From Phenylobacterium immobile (ATCC 35973) (lineage in GTDB: Bacteria > Pseudomonadota > Alphaproteobacteria > Caulobacterales > Caulobacteraceae): DNA of 64,000 nucleotides. The notes beneath the pieces were generated by a model that saw only the letters and a list, made by a program, of their open reading frames with translations, had not been told where the DNA came from and did no database searches. The translations under genes were made by a program, and so were the position numbers. This document shows, in pieces, positions 9,024 to 17,566 of this stretch. The stretch covers positions 558,001 to 622,000 of the forward strand of contig NZ_CVJQ01000001.1 of the NCBI RefSeq assembly GCF_001375595.1, given 5' to 3'. Position 1 is the stretch's first letter; each line of letters opens with the position of its first letter.

Positions 9024-9955
9024 CGCGTAACCAGGGTCCCGGAGCCGTGCTCGGTGAACAGTTCCACCAGCATGGCGTGGGGCCGGCGGCCGTCCATGAT
9101 GACCACGGCGTCGACGCCGGCCTCAACCGCGGCGATGGCCGTTTCCAGCTTGGGAATCATGCCGCCGGTGGCCACGCCGTCGGCGATGGCGGCGCGCGCC
9201 TCGGCGATGGTCAGTTCACGGATCAGCTGGCCGTTGGCGTCCAGCACGCCGCGCACGTCGGTCAGCAGCAGCATGCGCTTGGCGCCGAGCGCGCCGGCCA
9301 ACGCGCCCGCTACGGTGTCGGCGTTGATGTTGTAGGTCTCGCCCGCGTCCGAGACCCCGATCGGCGCGACGACGGGGATGTAGTCCTCGTCGGCGAACAT
9401 CAGGGCGTGAAGGATCTTGGGGTCGATGCGCTTGGGCTCGCCGACAAAGCCCAGGTCGACCATCTGCTCCACGTCGGAGTCCGGGTCTTTTCGGGTCCGG
9501 GTGACCTTCTCGACCGTGATCAGGCCGGCGTCCTTGCCCGACAGGCCCACGCCGCGCACGTCCGCCTCGGCGCCGGCCTGAGTGATCATGTTGGCGATCT
9601 CTTTGTTGATGGCGCCGGACAGCACCATCTCGGCGACCTCCATGGTGGCCTCGTCGGTCACCCGCAGGCCGTCGATGAAGGTCGACTTCACGCCGGCCTT
9701 CTGCAGCATGGCCGAAATCTGCGGCCCGCCGCCGTGCACCACCACCGGATGGACGCCCAGCATCTTCAGCAGAACAGCGTCGGCCGCGAACAGGCGTGCG
9801 ACCGCCTCTTCGCCCATGGCGTGGCCGCCGTATTTGATGACGACGGTCTTGCGGTCATAGGTCTGGATATAGGGCAGGGCCTCGGCCAGGGTCTTGGCGG
9901 TGGCCCAGCCCTGAGCTTCGATATCGGTCGTGGAGGAAGTCGTTTGGGCGGTCAC
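9020..9955 (-). CDS. argB: Acetylglutamate kinase
   Basis: ArgB phosphorylates N-acetylglutamate in arginine synthesis. The 311-residue protein shows the amino-acid kinase fold: [11 protein letters not shown] (phosphate-binding lysine and glycines) near residue 42, [29 protein letters not shown], and the nucleotide-site region with [12 protein letters not shown]. The typical C-terminal GGMIPKLE is present. I chose the GTG at 9955, preceded by GGGAG about 6 nt upstream; the frame is open 27 codons further but that stretch looks non-coding. The gene lies between engB and the HAD gene and overlaps the latter by 4 bp. Confidence 0.97.
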   Translation of the reverse strand: MTAQTTSSTTDIEAQGWATAKTLAEALPYIQTYDRKTVVIKYGGHAMGEEAVARLFAADAVLLKMLGVHPVVVHGGGPQISAMLQKAGVKSTFIDGLRVTDEATMEVAEMVLSGAINKEIANMITQAGAEADVRGVGLSGKDAGLITVEKVTRTRKDPDSDVEQMVDLGFVGEPKRIDPKILHALMFADEDYIPVVAPIGVSDAGETYNINADTVAGALAGALGAKRMLLLTDVRGVLDANGQLIRELTIAEARAAIADGVATGGMIPKLETAIAAVEAGVDAVVIMDGRRPHAMLVELFTEHGSGTLVTR

Positions 9956-10010
9956 GTCGGGCTCCCGTCGGATCGGATCGCCCGGATAGCGGACAGGCCC
10001 GCCGCTGTCA

Positions 10011-10715
10011 TCACGTCTTGGCGACAACGGCCTCATGCGCGAGGCCGCAGGCCAGCATGATCTCGGCCCGCAACTGCGGCATGCCGGCGCCCTTCTCCGC
10101 CGAGGTGGCGATCACCCGGGGGAAGGCGGCCGGTCGGCGCGAGATCAGCTTCAGCGTCTGCTCGACCAGCTTCTGGGCCTGGGGCGCTGTGATCTTGTCG
10201 GCCTTGGTCAGCACCACCTGGTAGGAAACGGCGGAGACATCGAAGGCGTCCAAGGCCTCCTTGTCGACGTCCTTGAGGCCATGGCGGGCGTCGATCAGCA
10301 GATAGGCGCGCTTCAAGTTGGGTCGGCCGCGCAGGTAGTCGCGACCGAGGTTCTGGAACTTCTTGACCTCGCTGCGGGCGGCGCGGGCGAAGCCGTAGCC
10401 CGGCAGGTCGACCAGACGCAGGACGTCGTCCACGACGAAGAAGTTGATCTCCCGCGTGCGCCCCGGCGCATTGGAGGCGCGCGCCAGGCGGTGCTGGCCA
10501 ACCAGGGCGTTGATCAGCGACGACTTGCCGACGTTGGAGCGGCCGGCGAAGGCGACTTCGGGCAGGTCGGTGTCGGGCAAGCCCGCCATCTGCACCGCGC
10601 CCAGGGTGAAGCGGGCTTCGCGGGCGAAGGCGATCCGTGCGGCCTCGATCGTCTCGTCGTCGAAGACCGCGCCCTGCACATTCGCCATGGCGCTGGCGGC
10701 GGCCTCGTCCGTCAC
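10011..10715 (-). CDS. engB: Ribosome biogenesis GTP-binding protein EngB/YihA/YsxC
   Basis: A 234-residue essential GTPase that assists large ribosomal subunit assembly. The G motifs are all visible: GRSNVGKSS (G1), the conserved Thr in RTREINFF (G2), DLPGYGFA (G3), LTKADKI (G4) and TSAEKG (G5). I chose GTG at 10715, which overlaps the yidC stop as GTGA; an ATG nine codons later (10688) is an alternative. The frame stays open far upstream through yidC, but that extension is an antiframe shadow rich in Arg and Pro. Coupling to yidC ties ribosome assembly to membrane insertion genes. Confidence 0.96.
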   Translation of the reverse strand: MTDEAAASAMANVQGAVFDDETIEAARIAFAREARFTLGAVQMAGLPDTDLPEVAFAGRSNVGKSSLINALVGQHRLARASNAPGRTREINFFVVDDVLRLVDLPGYGFARAARSEVKKFQNLGRDYLRGRPNLKRAYLLIDARHGLKDVDKEALDAFDVSAVSYQVVLTKADKITAPQAQKLVEQTLKLISRRPAAFPRVIATSAEKGAGMPQLRAEIMLACGLAHEAVVAKT

Positions 10716-12526
10716 GTCACCGGGTCCGGCTTGCCGGTCACCTTGCGGATGATCCGGTCGATCGGGTTGTCGACCTTGAAGCGCCGCATGATCACGTACT
10801 GCTGCAGGATCGTCAGGCAGTTCGACCAGGTCCAGTAGATCAGCAGGCCTACGGCGAAGGGCGCCATGATGAAGGTGAAGATCAGCGGCATGAACTGGAA
10901 GACCCGCTGCTGCACGGGATCCGGCGCCGGCGGGCTCATGGACATCGAGAGCCACATGGTCAGGCCGTAGAGCAGCGGCAGGATGCCCAGATGCAGGCTG
11001 GTGTCGAGCAGGCCGCCGACCAGAGGCGCGCTGGCGGGGGCGAAGGGAATGAGGCCGAACAGGTTCCAGATGGTCGTCGGGTCCCGGTCCGACAGGTCGC
11101 GGATCCAGCCCAGGAACGGCGCGTGGCGCATCTCGATGGTGACGGTCAGGACCTTGTAGAGGGCGTAGAACACCGGGATCTGGAAGACCATGGGCAGGCA
11201 GCCGGCGACCGGGTTCACCTTCTCGCGCTTGTAGAGCTCCATGAGCTCGGTCTGCTGCTTGGTGGGATCGTCTTTGTATTTCTTGCGCAGCTCCTCCATC
11301 TGCGGCTGCACCTTCTTCATCTTGGTCATCGACTCGTACTGCTTGTTGGCAAGCGGGAAGAAGACGAGGCGAACGGCGACGGTCAGCGCCAGGATGGCGA
11401 AGCCGAAGTTGCCGAACCAATGGAAGAAGACGTTCAGCAGCTCGAACAGCGGACGGGTGAAGAACCAGAACATGCCCCAGTCGACGGCGTCGTCGAACCT
11501 CGGGATGCCCAGCTTGGCCTGGTAGTCCTTGAGGACGGGCACCGTTTTCGCACCAGCGAAGAAATGGGTGACGTTGACGCTCTGGCCGCCGGCCGGCACG
11601 GCGCGCGGCGCGCCGACGAAGTTGGCGTCGAAGACGTCCGTGCCTGTGGTCTTGGTGTCGCGGAACTGGCCGGTGATGGTTTCCCCCTGGTTGGGGATCA
11701 TGGCCGCCAGCCAGTACTTGTCGGTGATGCCGACCCAGCCGCCCTTCGAGCTAACCTCCGGGCCGCCGCCGTCCTTGGCCCACTTCTTGAACTTGACGAG
11801 CTTCAGCTTGGGCGAGTCGCCGCCCAGAGCGCCGACAGCGCCTTCGTGGACGATCTGGTTTTCGCGCGTGGTCGGCAGGCCGTAGCGCTGTACGGCGCCG
11901 TAGGGCGCCAGGGTGATCGCCTGGGCCGTGGCGTTGGTCACCGCGTCGGTGACCGTAAACATGAAGGCGTCGTCGACCTCGATCTTACGGGTGAAGATCA
12001 GTCCCTGGCCGTTCTCATAGCGCAGCATCAGCGGCCGGCCGGGCGACAGGGTGTCGCCCTGCGCCAGCGTCCACGTGGTGGCGGCGCCGGGCAGACCGGG
12101 GACGTTCGCGCCGACCCAGCCGAACTCAGCGAACCAGGCCTGCTGGACGCCTTCGGGGCGCAGGAGCTCCACCGGCGGGGAATCCGACTTCACCGTCTCG
12201 CGGTACTGGGTGAGGAACAGGTCGTCGATCCGCGCTCCGCGCAGGGACAGGGAGCCCCTCAGCGCCGGGGTCGAGATCGGCGCTCGCGGCGCGGCGGCCA
12301 GCGCCTGGGCGCGTGTGATCTGGACGACAGGCTGTTGCATGCCGGGGCGCATCGGCGCGCCCACCTGGCCAGGAACGGCGGCGGGCGCGGCGGCGGCCCG
12401 CTGGGCCTGGGCGGCGGCGGCTTCGCGGCGTTTGGCGGCTGGCTCCAGGACAAAGAAGTTGTAGCCGACGAACAGGATGACCGCGCAGACCATGAAGATG
12501 ATCGTGTTGCGTGTTTCGTCTTTCAT
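10712..12526 (-). CDS. yidC: Membrane protein insertase YidC
   Basis: YidC inserts and folds inner-membrane proteins, alone or with SecYEG. The 604-residue protein has the Gram-negative layout: an N-terminal anchor ([17 protein letters not shown], about residues 8-24), a large periplasmic beta domain (about 90-350), and a C-terminal five-helix core from about residue 370. The conserved groove arginine lies in [18 protein letters not shown]. The start is the ATG at 12526 (MKDETRN); an open extension of 23 codons overlaps the rnpA end and looks non-coding. The yidD gene that usually sits between rnpA and yidC is absent: the gap is only 19 bp. Confidence 0.98.
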   Translation of the reverse strand: MKDETRNTIIFMVCAVILFVGYNFFVLEPAAKRREAAAAQAQRAAAAPAAVPGQVGAPMRPGMQQPVVQITRAQALAAAPRAPISTPALRGSLSLRGARIDDLFLTQYRETVKSDSPPVELLRPEGVQQAWFAEFGWVGANVPGLPGAATTWTLAQGDTLSPGRPLMLRYENGQGLIFTRKIEVDDAFMFTVTDAVTNATAQAITLAPYGAVQRYGLPTTRENQIVHEGAVGALGGDSPKLKLVKFKKWAKDGGGPEVSSKGGWVGITDKYWLAAMIPNQGETITGQFRDTKTTGTDVFDANFVGAPRAVPAGGQSVNVTHFFAGAKTVPVLKDYQAKLGIPRFDDAVDWGMFWFFTRPLFELLNVFFHWFGNFGFAILALTVAVRLVFFPLANKQYESMTKMKKVQPQMEELRKKYKDDPTKQQTELMELYKREKVNPVAGCLPMVFQIPVFYALYKVLTVTIEMRHAPFLGWIRDLSDRDPTTIWNLFGLIPFAPASAPLVGGLLDTSLHLGILPLLYGLTMWLSMSMSPPAPDPVQQRVFQFMPLIFTFIMAPFAVGLLIYWTWSNCLTILQQYVIMRRFKVDNPIDRIIRKVTGKPDPVT

Positions 12527-12545
12527 GGGGGGCGCGGGCTCGGTT

Positions 12546-12986
12546 CTAGGCGTTTGGATCGGGCGCGGGGTCGGCGGACCGGGGGCGCGACGCATCGGCG
12601 GGGGGATTTAAGTCTGCGCCAGGATCGGCGGCGAGCCTTATCAGCGCGCTTTTCATATCGTCAAGCAAACGCGGCCACGGCCGAGTGGGCGCGCCGCCTC
12701 TGGCGATGAAGACATAGTCGAAACCAGGGCGCGCCAGATCGGGCAGAAGCGCGCGGGCGGCTTCGCGCATGCGCCGCTTGGCGCGGTTGCGGACGACGGC
12801 GCCGCCGACCCGGCGGGTGGCGGTGAAACCGGCGCGCACGAGGCTGGATCCGTCAGAGCGGGCGCGGGCCTGGACGAGCAACGCGCCGCGCGCGCAGACC
12901 GCGCCCTTGGCGCAGGCCAGGAAATCCGCGCGCTTCTTGAGACGCTCAAGCTTCGGGCGGTCCGGCTTAAGGACGGCGTCCGTCAT
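12546..12986 (-). CDS. rnpA: Ribonuclease P protein component
   Basis: RnpA is the basic protein subunit of RNase P, which trims tRNA 5' ends with the M1 RNA. The 146-residue protein has the family signature [16 protein letters not shown] near residue 70 and an N-terminal [13 protein letters not shown]. About 30 C-terminal residues, rich in Asp, Pro and Ala, extend past the conserved domain. It follows rpmH after a short gap, the near-universal arrangement. Confidence 0.97.
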   Translation of the reverse strand: MTDAVLKPDRPKLERLKKRADFLACAKGAVCARGALLVQARARSDGSSLVRAGFTATRRVGGAVVRNRAKRRMREAARALLPDLARPGFDYVFIARGGAPTRPWPRLLDDMKSALIRLAADPGADLNPPADASRPRSADPAPDPNA

Positions 12987-13013
12987 CGGGCGCCTTGGCG
13001 GTCAGGCCGGCGA

Positions 13014-13148
13014 TTAGGCGCTGAGGCGCTTACGGCCCTTGGCGCGACGACGGGCCAGGATCTTCTGGCCGTTCTTGGTGGACATGCGCAGGCGGAAGCC
13101 GTGACGGCGGGCGCGCACAAGACGGGACGGTTGGAAAGTGCGCTTCAC
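13014..13148 (-). CDS. rpmH: 50S ribosomal protein bL34
   Basis: I read this 44-residue protein directly from the minus strand. It starts [17 protein letters not shown] and ends [11 protein letters not shown], the classic bL34 pattern: highly basic, with a conserved core [16 protein letters not shown]. The start codon is GTG at 13148 and the stop is TAA. It leads the rpmH-rnpA-yidC chain. Only 36 bp separate it from the end of the upstream gene, so its promoter must be compact or lie within that gene. Confidence 0.97.
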   Translation of the reverse strand: MKRTFQPSRLVRARRHGFRLRMSTKNGQKILARRRAKGRKRLSA

Positions 13149-13184
13149 GGGGAAGGCTCCGGATCAAAAATCGAGCGGCGGTGC

Positions 13185-14132
13185 TTAGTTGAAGGCCTCG
13201 CGCCTGTCAACGATGGTGGGGGTTTCGGACACGGCCTCGCGCATGAGTCTGGCCGCTGCGTCGGACGGGGCATAGCGGCTTTGCAGGGCGTGGGCGGTCA
13301 AGCTGGCGATCTCGCGGGCGGCTCGGGCTGCGGCCGGAACGACGCCGGTGAAGGCGACGAAGGCCTCCGTAAGGCTGTCATAGCGTCTGAAATGGCAGGA
13401 GACTCCGGCGCTGCGCAGGGCGCGGGCGTAGGCCTCGGCGCTGTCAGCGGCGGCGTCGAAGCCCGTGGTGGCGATGACGGCGGGCGCCAGGCCCGCGCCC
13501 TCGACCCCGGTGAAATCCGTTTCTGTAAAATCGGGCGACAGCAGGAACTGCAGCGCCGGCTGCGGCTCGCCCTGGATCTTCAGCTCAAGGGTGATGCGCG
13601 CGGCGATGGCGCCGCCCAGGCCCGCGCCACCGATCGCGGCGTCGTCAGCCGGCGCGCCGAACCGCTCGCCGTTGCGCCGTGTCCAGTCATAGATGGCCCG
13701 CACCCGCGTCACGGCGTCGTCCGGCGACAAAGACCTGGGCGCAGCGTCGACGCACAGCACGACGCTGCGCGCCTCGCGCGCAATCATGGCGCACAGCGCC
13801 TCACAGCCGTCGGCGTGGCTTGCCGGGCCGCTGGCGGCCGCGAAGACCAAGACGGGCAGATCGCTGTCCTGTCGCAATGGGCGCAGCGCCGTCGCGGCCG
13901 CCTGTCCCGTCGGGATATCGATGGTCAGGCGCTCGCGGGCGACGCTGGGGTCGGGATCGGGAAGACCCGCGTCGTCGCCGAGGCCATCCAGGCCGTTCAG
14001 GTATTGCAGTCGCGGATCGAGGGTGCGGCCAGCGCTATGCACGCCTGCGCCGCCTGACAGAAGCCGCAGGATCGGCGGCGGCAGGGACATGAAGATGCGG
14101 AACAGTCGCCGTCTGACGGCGCGCGCCGGCAT
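13185..14132 (-). CDS. Degenerate alpha/beta-hydrolase (HSL-family pseudoenzyme)
   Basis: A 315-residue protein that aligns by eye along its length with hormone-sensitive-lipase-type esterases (AGRTLDPRLQ at the start, GFDAAADSAEAYARALRSAG near the end) but lacks the active site. The oxyanion motif HGGG reads AAASGPA. The nucleophile elbow GDSAGG reads GAGLGG, so the serine is glycine. The catalytic His region (usually HGF) reads LTEAF. Only the aspartate in GFD remains. It is therefore unlikely to be an esterase and may be a binding or regulatory protein. The ATG at 14132 overlaps the stop of the upstream TetR gene by one base (TGATG), indicating coupled translation and a shared function. 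Confidence 0.8.
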   Translation of the reverse strand: MPARAVRRRLFRIFMSLPPPILRLLSGGAGVHSAGRTLDPRLQYLNGLDGLGDDAGLPDPDPSVARERLTIDIPTGQAAATALRPLRQDSDLPVLVFAAASGPASHADGCEALCAMIAREARSVVLCVDAAPRSLSPDDAVTRVRAIYDWTRRNGERFGAPADDAAIGGAGLGGAIAARITLELKIQGEPQPALQFLLSPDFTETDFTGVEGAGLAPAVIATTGFDAAADSAEAYARALRSAGVSCHFRRYDSLTEAFVAFTGVVPAAARAAREIASLTAHALQSRYAPSDAAARLMREAVSETPTIVDRREAFN

Positions 14133-14794
14133 CAATTGGCGCGTCCGAATCCTGGGGACACGGAAAGGCCGCCTAGGCCATGCAGGATCATGGTGACGGC
14201 GAAGTCGGCTGCGGCCTTGGTGTCGACCGGCCGGCGACGCAGCATCCGCTCGCCGATCTCGCGGGCGATCGCGATGCAGGCCGCGGCCATGTAGTCGGCG
14301 TCGGGGTTGGTCGGGCCACGGTCGGCAATGGCGGACAGGATCGCCTCGCGGACCTCGGCGAAGACCGCGGCGCGCTCAGGCGTCTCACCCTGCAGGATGG
14401 GTTGGTGCTCATGGGCGGGCCGCTTGGCCGCCCAGTTCTCGTGCTCGTCGGCGCAGAACTCGAAATAGGCGGTGATCGCGCCGCGTACGAAGCCTTCAAA
14501 GTCCACGGATTCGGCGCGCCGCGCCTTGAGGATCGGCGCGAACCGCCGCGCGCCCTCGTCGGAGAGGGCGGCGAACACCTCCTCCTTGGAGCGGTAGTAA
14601 TTATAGAAGGTGCCGGCGGCCAGGCCGGTGCGGCGGATGATGTCGCGCACGGTGGCGGTCTCGTACCCCAGCTCACCGAAAACCTCGCGCGCGGCGTCCA
14701 GAATCGACCGGCGGTTCAGCTGCTTGGTCAGTTCGCGCTTGCCGCCGGCGAACCGGACGGACGATGCTTCAAAAGACTGGATGGCCTCGGACAT
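14132..14794 (-). CDS. TetR/AcrR-family transcriptional regulator
   Basis: A 220-residue repressor-like protein. The N-terminal helix-turn-helix is clear at about residues 25-75: ILDAAREVFGELGYETATVRD followed by GLAAGTFYNYYRSKEEVF. The C-terminal half is all-helical, with MILHGLGGL near the end, as in family members acting on lipid or acyl-CoA genes. The direct partner is the coupled degenerate hydrolase downstream. A palindrome GATGAC-GGGT-GTCATC begins 14 nt upstream of the start codon and would suit autoregulation. The ligand is unknown. Confidence 0.9.
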   Translation of the reverse strand: MSEAIQSFEASSVRFAGGKRELTKQLNRRSILDAAREVFGELGYETATVRDIIRRTGLAAGTFYNYYRSKEEVFAALSDEGARRFAPILKARRAESVDFEGFVRGAITAYFEFCADEHENWAAKRPAHEHQPILQGETPERAAVFAEVREAILSAIADRGPTNPDADYMAAACIAIAREIGERMLRRRPVDTKAAADFAVTMILHGLGGLSVSPGFGRAN

Positions 14795-14807
14795 GGGGCA
14801 CTCAAAA

Positions 14808-14823
14808 GATGACGGGTGTCATC
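14808..14823. promoter_or_regulatory. Palindromic operator candidate upstream of the TetR gene
   Basis: A perfect 6-bp inverted repeat, GATGAC-GGGT-GTCATC, begins 14 nt before the TetR start codon in a 99-bp intergenic gap. Position and symmetry suit a TetR-family autoregulatory site. Symmetry is seen; binding is inferred. Confidence 0.5.
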
Positions 14824-14893
14824 CATTATCAGCCGATCAGCGTTACGCCCCTGCGGCATCTTGGCCATCAAAGAGCGCCCGGCGACGCACAGA

Positions 14894-15697
14894 TCAGGCG
14901 TCGATAAGGGACTGCAGGGCCATGGCGCCGGCGGGCGCGCGCACCTTTCCCTCGTGGATGATGAAGGCGTAGACCTCGCGCGGGGCCTTCGCCGGCGGGG
15001 CCGCCAGCACCGGCAGGTCGTCGGGCGCGTCGCCCTCCGCATAGGCCTTCAGGCGCTGGGCCCAGAGGCCGAGATCGGCCTCGCCGTAGGCTGTGGCGAC
15101 GTCGTCGGCGCCGGTTTGCAGCCGCGCGTAGACAAGGTCGGCGGTGACATCGCAGATCAAGGGAAAGGTCGCGTGGTCGGCCAGGCAGATCGCTGCGCCA
15201 TGCTTGCGCGCCAGCTCGACGAATTCAGCACAGACAAAGCTCGGGTGGCGCACTTCCAGCACGTGCCGCAGGGCCACGCCGTCGCGCGTCGTCGGCAACA
15301 GCTTCAGGAAGCCCTCGAAATCGCCTGGGTCGAATTTCTTGGTCGCCATGAATTGCCAGAGGATCGGCCCCAGCCGTTCGCCCAGTTCGACGAGGCCCTG
15401 GCCTAGGAACCGGTCGATGCTTTCTCCGCCCTCGGCCAGGACCTTGCGGTTGGTGGAGAAGCGCGAAGCCTTCACGGCGAACTTGAAGTCCGCCGGCGTC
15501 TGGGCCGCCCACTTGGCCCAGCTCTCGGGCTTGAAGGTCGAGTAGTAGGTCCCATTGATCTCGATGGTCTTCAGCTTCGAGGCCGCATAGGCGAGTTCAT
15601 CGGCCTGACGCAGGCCGTCGGGATAGAACACCCCGCGCCAGGGCTCGAAGGTCCAGCCGCCGATGCCGGTGCGGATCGGTCCCACGTCGGCGCTCAC
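14894..15697 (-). CDS. DUF72 (YecE-like) family protein
   Basis: A 267-residue protein of the DUF72 family, a TIM-barrel-like fold of unknown biochemical role. Typical motifs are present: GIGGWTFEPWRGVFYP at the N-terminus, LKTIEINGTYYSTFKPESW, FKFAVKASRF, LGPILWQF and EVRHPSF. It overlaps the stop of the upstream M28 peptidase by 4 bp (ATGA), so the two are probably cotranslated. I know of no assigned reaction for this family. Confidence 0.9.
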   Translation of the reverse strand: MSADVGPIRTGIGGWTFEPWRGVFYPDGLRQADELAYAASKLKTIEINGTYYSTFKPESWAKWAAQTPADFKFAVKASRFSTNRKVLAEGGESIDRFLGQGLVELGERLGPILWQFMATKKFDPGDFEGFLKLLPTTRDGVALRHVLEVRHPSFVCAEFVELARKHGAAICLADHATFPLICDVTADLVYARLQTGADDVATAYGEADLGLWAQRLKAYAEGDAPDDLPVLAAPPAKAPREVYAFIIHEGKVRAPAGAMALQSLIDA

Positions 15698-17346
15698 TGG
15701 CGCATCGCCGCCGACTGGTCGCGCACCGCCTTGAACTCAGAACCGGCCTTCCACTCAGGCCAGGCCCGCGAATTGGCGAGTTGCTGGCCGAGGTCGAGCA
15801 GCAGACCCAGGTCGTTGCTCATCCCGTCGAACTTCCAGGCCGGATTAAACTCATCGGCCGGCTGGTGGTAGCGGTCACGGGTGTAGGCGTCGGCCGCGGC
15901 CTTGCCCGCCGCGACGCCGCCGCTTTCCAGGTCCTGGCCGGACTTGAACGAGATCGCCGGCAGGCCGCGTTTGGCGAGAGGGAAGTGGTCGGATCGGTAG
16001 AAGCTGCCGGCCTCAGGGCGCGCGTCCGGCGTGAAGCTCCGCCCACGGGACTTGGCCAGCGCGATCAGGTCGTCCTGCAGCGTCAGGGGCGCATCGCCCG
16101 ACGTGGAGATGTCGCGCGCCGGGCCGTTGACGCCGGCGCCGTCCATGTTGATGTCGGCCACGGTCTTGCCCAGCGGATAGAGCGGATTGTCCGCATAGTA
16201 TTCGGAGCCCAGCAGGCCTTTCTCCTCGGCGGTCACCGCCAGGAACAGCACCGAACGCTCAGGCTTCGGACCCTTGGCGAAGGCGCGGGCCAGTTCGATA
16301 AGGCCGGAGACCCCGGCGGCGTTATCGACTGCGCCATTATAGATCGTGTCGCCTTTGGCGTCGGCCGGGCCGACGCCCAGGTGATCCCAGTGGGCGGTGT
16401 AGACGACATATTCGTCCGGGCGCTTGGCGCCGGTCACGACGGCGGCGACGTTCTTCGAGATCACCTTCTGGGCATCGACGGCGAAATCGGCCGACAGGCT
16501 GACCCCGTTGAGCGCCACCGGCTTGAAGTCGCGGGTGCGCGCCACAGCTTTCAGCGCCTCGAAGTCGAGCCCGGCCCGCTTGAAGAGGTCGATGGTCGCG
16601 TCGCGCTGGATCCACCCCTCCAGCGGCGGATGGGCCTTTGTGGGGTCGTCGCGGATGATGTCGAAGATCGAGATGGTGTTGGAGTTCTTCACCGTCGCCC
16701 AGCCGTAGGCGGCCGGCGCCGTCTCATGGATGACCAGGAGACCCAGCGCGCCCTGCCGCGCGGCCTCCTCGTATTTGTAGGTCCAGCGGCCATAGTAGGT
16801 CATGGCCTTGCCGCCGAAGTCGCCTTCGCCAGTTTCGAAATCGGGATCGTTGACGAGGACCAGGCCGATCTTGCCCTTCAGGTCGACGCCCTTGAAGTCG
16901 TCCCAGCTGCGCTCCGGCGCCTTGACGCCGTAGCCCAGGAAGACCAGCGGCGCGTCCTTGACCGTCAGGTGGTCGATGTTGGTCTGCGGCGCGCGGAGGG
17001 CGACCTGATCGCCCTGCGCCCAGGTCAGGGTCTCAGGCCCGACCTTCGCGGACACCGCGACCGGGCCCTTGATCTCGAAACGCGCCAGGGGGACGTCCTG
17101 AGTCCACCCGCGGCCGCCGCTGGGCAGGGGCGAGCCGCCGGGCTGCGCGCCCGCCTGGCTGAGCGCCTTCACCAGATAGTCGACGGTCTTGGCTTCCGCC
17201 GGGGTCGCTGGTCCCCGGCCCTCGAAGTCGTCGGCGGAAAGGATGCGGATATGCTGGGCCAGCCGTGTCTCGTCCAGCCTGGGATCGGCGCCGGCCGCGC
17301 CGGCAAGCAGGCTGAAGATGGCGGCGCCGGCGAGAATTTTTTTCAT
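15694..17346 (-). CDS. Secreted M28-family zinc metallopeptidase with PA-domain insertion
   Basis: A 550-residue exported peptidase. A signal peptide covers about residues 1-20 (KKILAGAAIFSLLAGAAGA). The zinc ligands and catalytic acid of clan MH are visible: HWDHLG near residue 319, VDNAAG near 342 and TAEEKGLLG near 371, with later ligands in MDGAG and SDHFPL. The stretch at about 130-260 has the look of a protease-associated domain (APLVFLGYGVK, KGKIGLVLVND). It probably removes N-terminal amino acids from peptides in the periplasm or outside. A second M28 enzyme lies at 54350-55711. It is divergent from the RND operon across a 220-bp gap. Confidence 0.92.
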   Translation of the reverse strand: MKKILAGAAIFSLLAGAAGADPRLDETRLAQHIRILSADDFEGRGPATPAEAKTVDYLVKALSQAGAQPGGSPLPSGGRGWTQDVPLARFEIKGPVAVSAKVGPETLTWAQGDQVALRAPQTNIDHLTVKDAPLVFLGYGVKAPERSWDDFKGVDLKGKIGLVLVNDPDFETGEGDFGGKAMTYYGRWTYKYEEAARQGALGLLVIHETAPAAYGWATVKNSNTISIFDIIRDDPTKAHPPLEGWIQRDATIDLFKRAGLDFEALKAVARTRDFKPVALNGVSLSADFAVDAQKVISKNVAAVVTGAKRPDEYVVYTAHWDHLGVGPADAKGDTIYNGAVDNAAGVSGLIELARAFAKGPKPERSVLFLAVTAEEKGLLGSEYYADNPLYPLGKTVADINMDGAGVNGPARDISTSGDAPLTLQDDLIALAKSRGRSFTPDARPEAGSFYRSDHFPLAKRGLPAISFKSGQDLESGGVAAGKAAADAYTRDRYHQPADEFNPAWKFDGMSNDLGLLLDLGQQLANSRAWPEWKAGSEFKAVRDQSAAMRQ

Positions 17347-17528
17347 CTATCCGCTCGTGTGGGGGCTGAACGACTTCTGATCCTAGGCCGCAGAGGCTGA
17401 AACGGCTAGATCGAACGCTGCGCGCGGTATAGGCGTGAAATCGACTCCGGCGTCACCCAAGTCTGTCGGGGGGCGTCGATCTCGCCCGTCCTTAGAGGTG
17501 TCAGTCCGACGAAGCTTTCCGCGTTGTA

Positions 17529-17538
17529 ACTGGCCAGT
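17529..17538. promoter_or_regulatory. Palindrome in the promoter region of the RND efflux operon
   Basis: The 10-bp perfect palindrome ACTGGCCAGT lies 28 bp upstream of the first RND-operon start codon, in the 220-bp gap between it and the divergent M28 peptidase gene. It could be an operator for a regulator encoded elsewhere; none lies beside the operon. Chance occurrence cannot be excluded. Confidence 0.3.
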
Positions 17539-17566
17539 CACGGTTTCCAGAGCAATTAGGGGTTCC

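Noticed and set aside
10716..11420. N-terminal extension of engB into yidC
   Set aside because: Only the part after the GTG at 10715 matches the GTPase; the extension is a frame-shifted reading of yidC.
10637..12709. A very long open frame opposite yidC and rnpA
   Set aside because: It is antisense to well-supported genes, is dominated by Arg, Gln, His and Asp as GC-rich shadow frames are, and matches no family.
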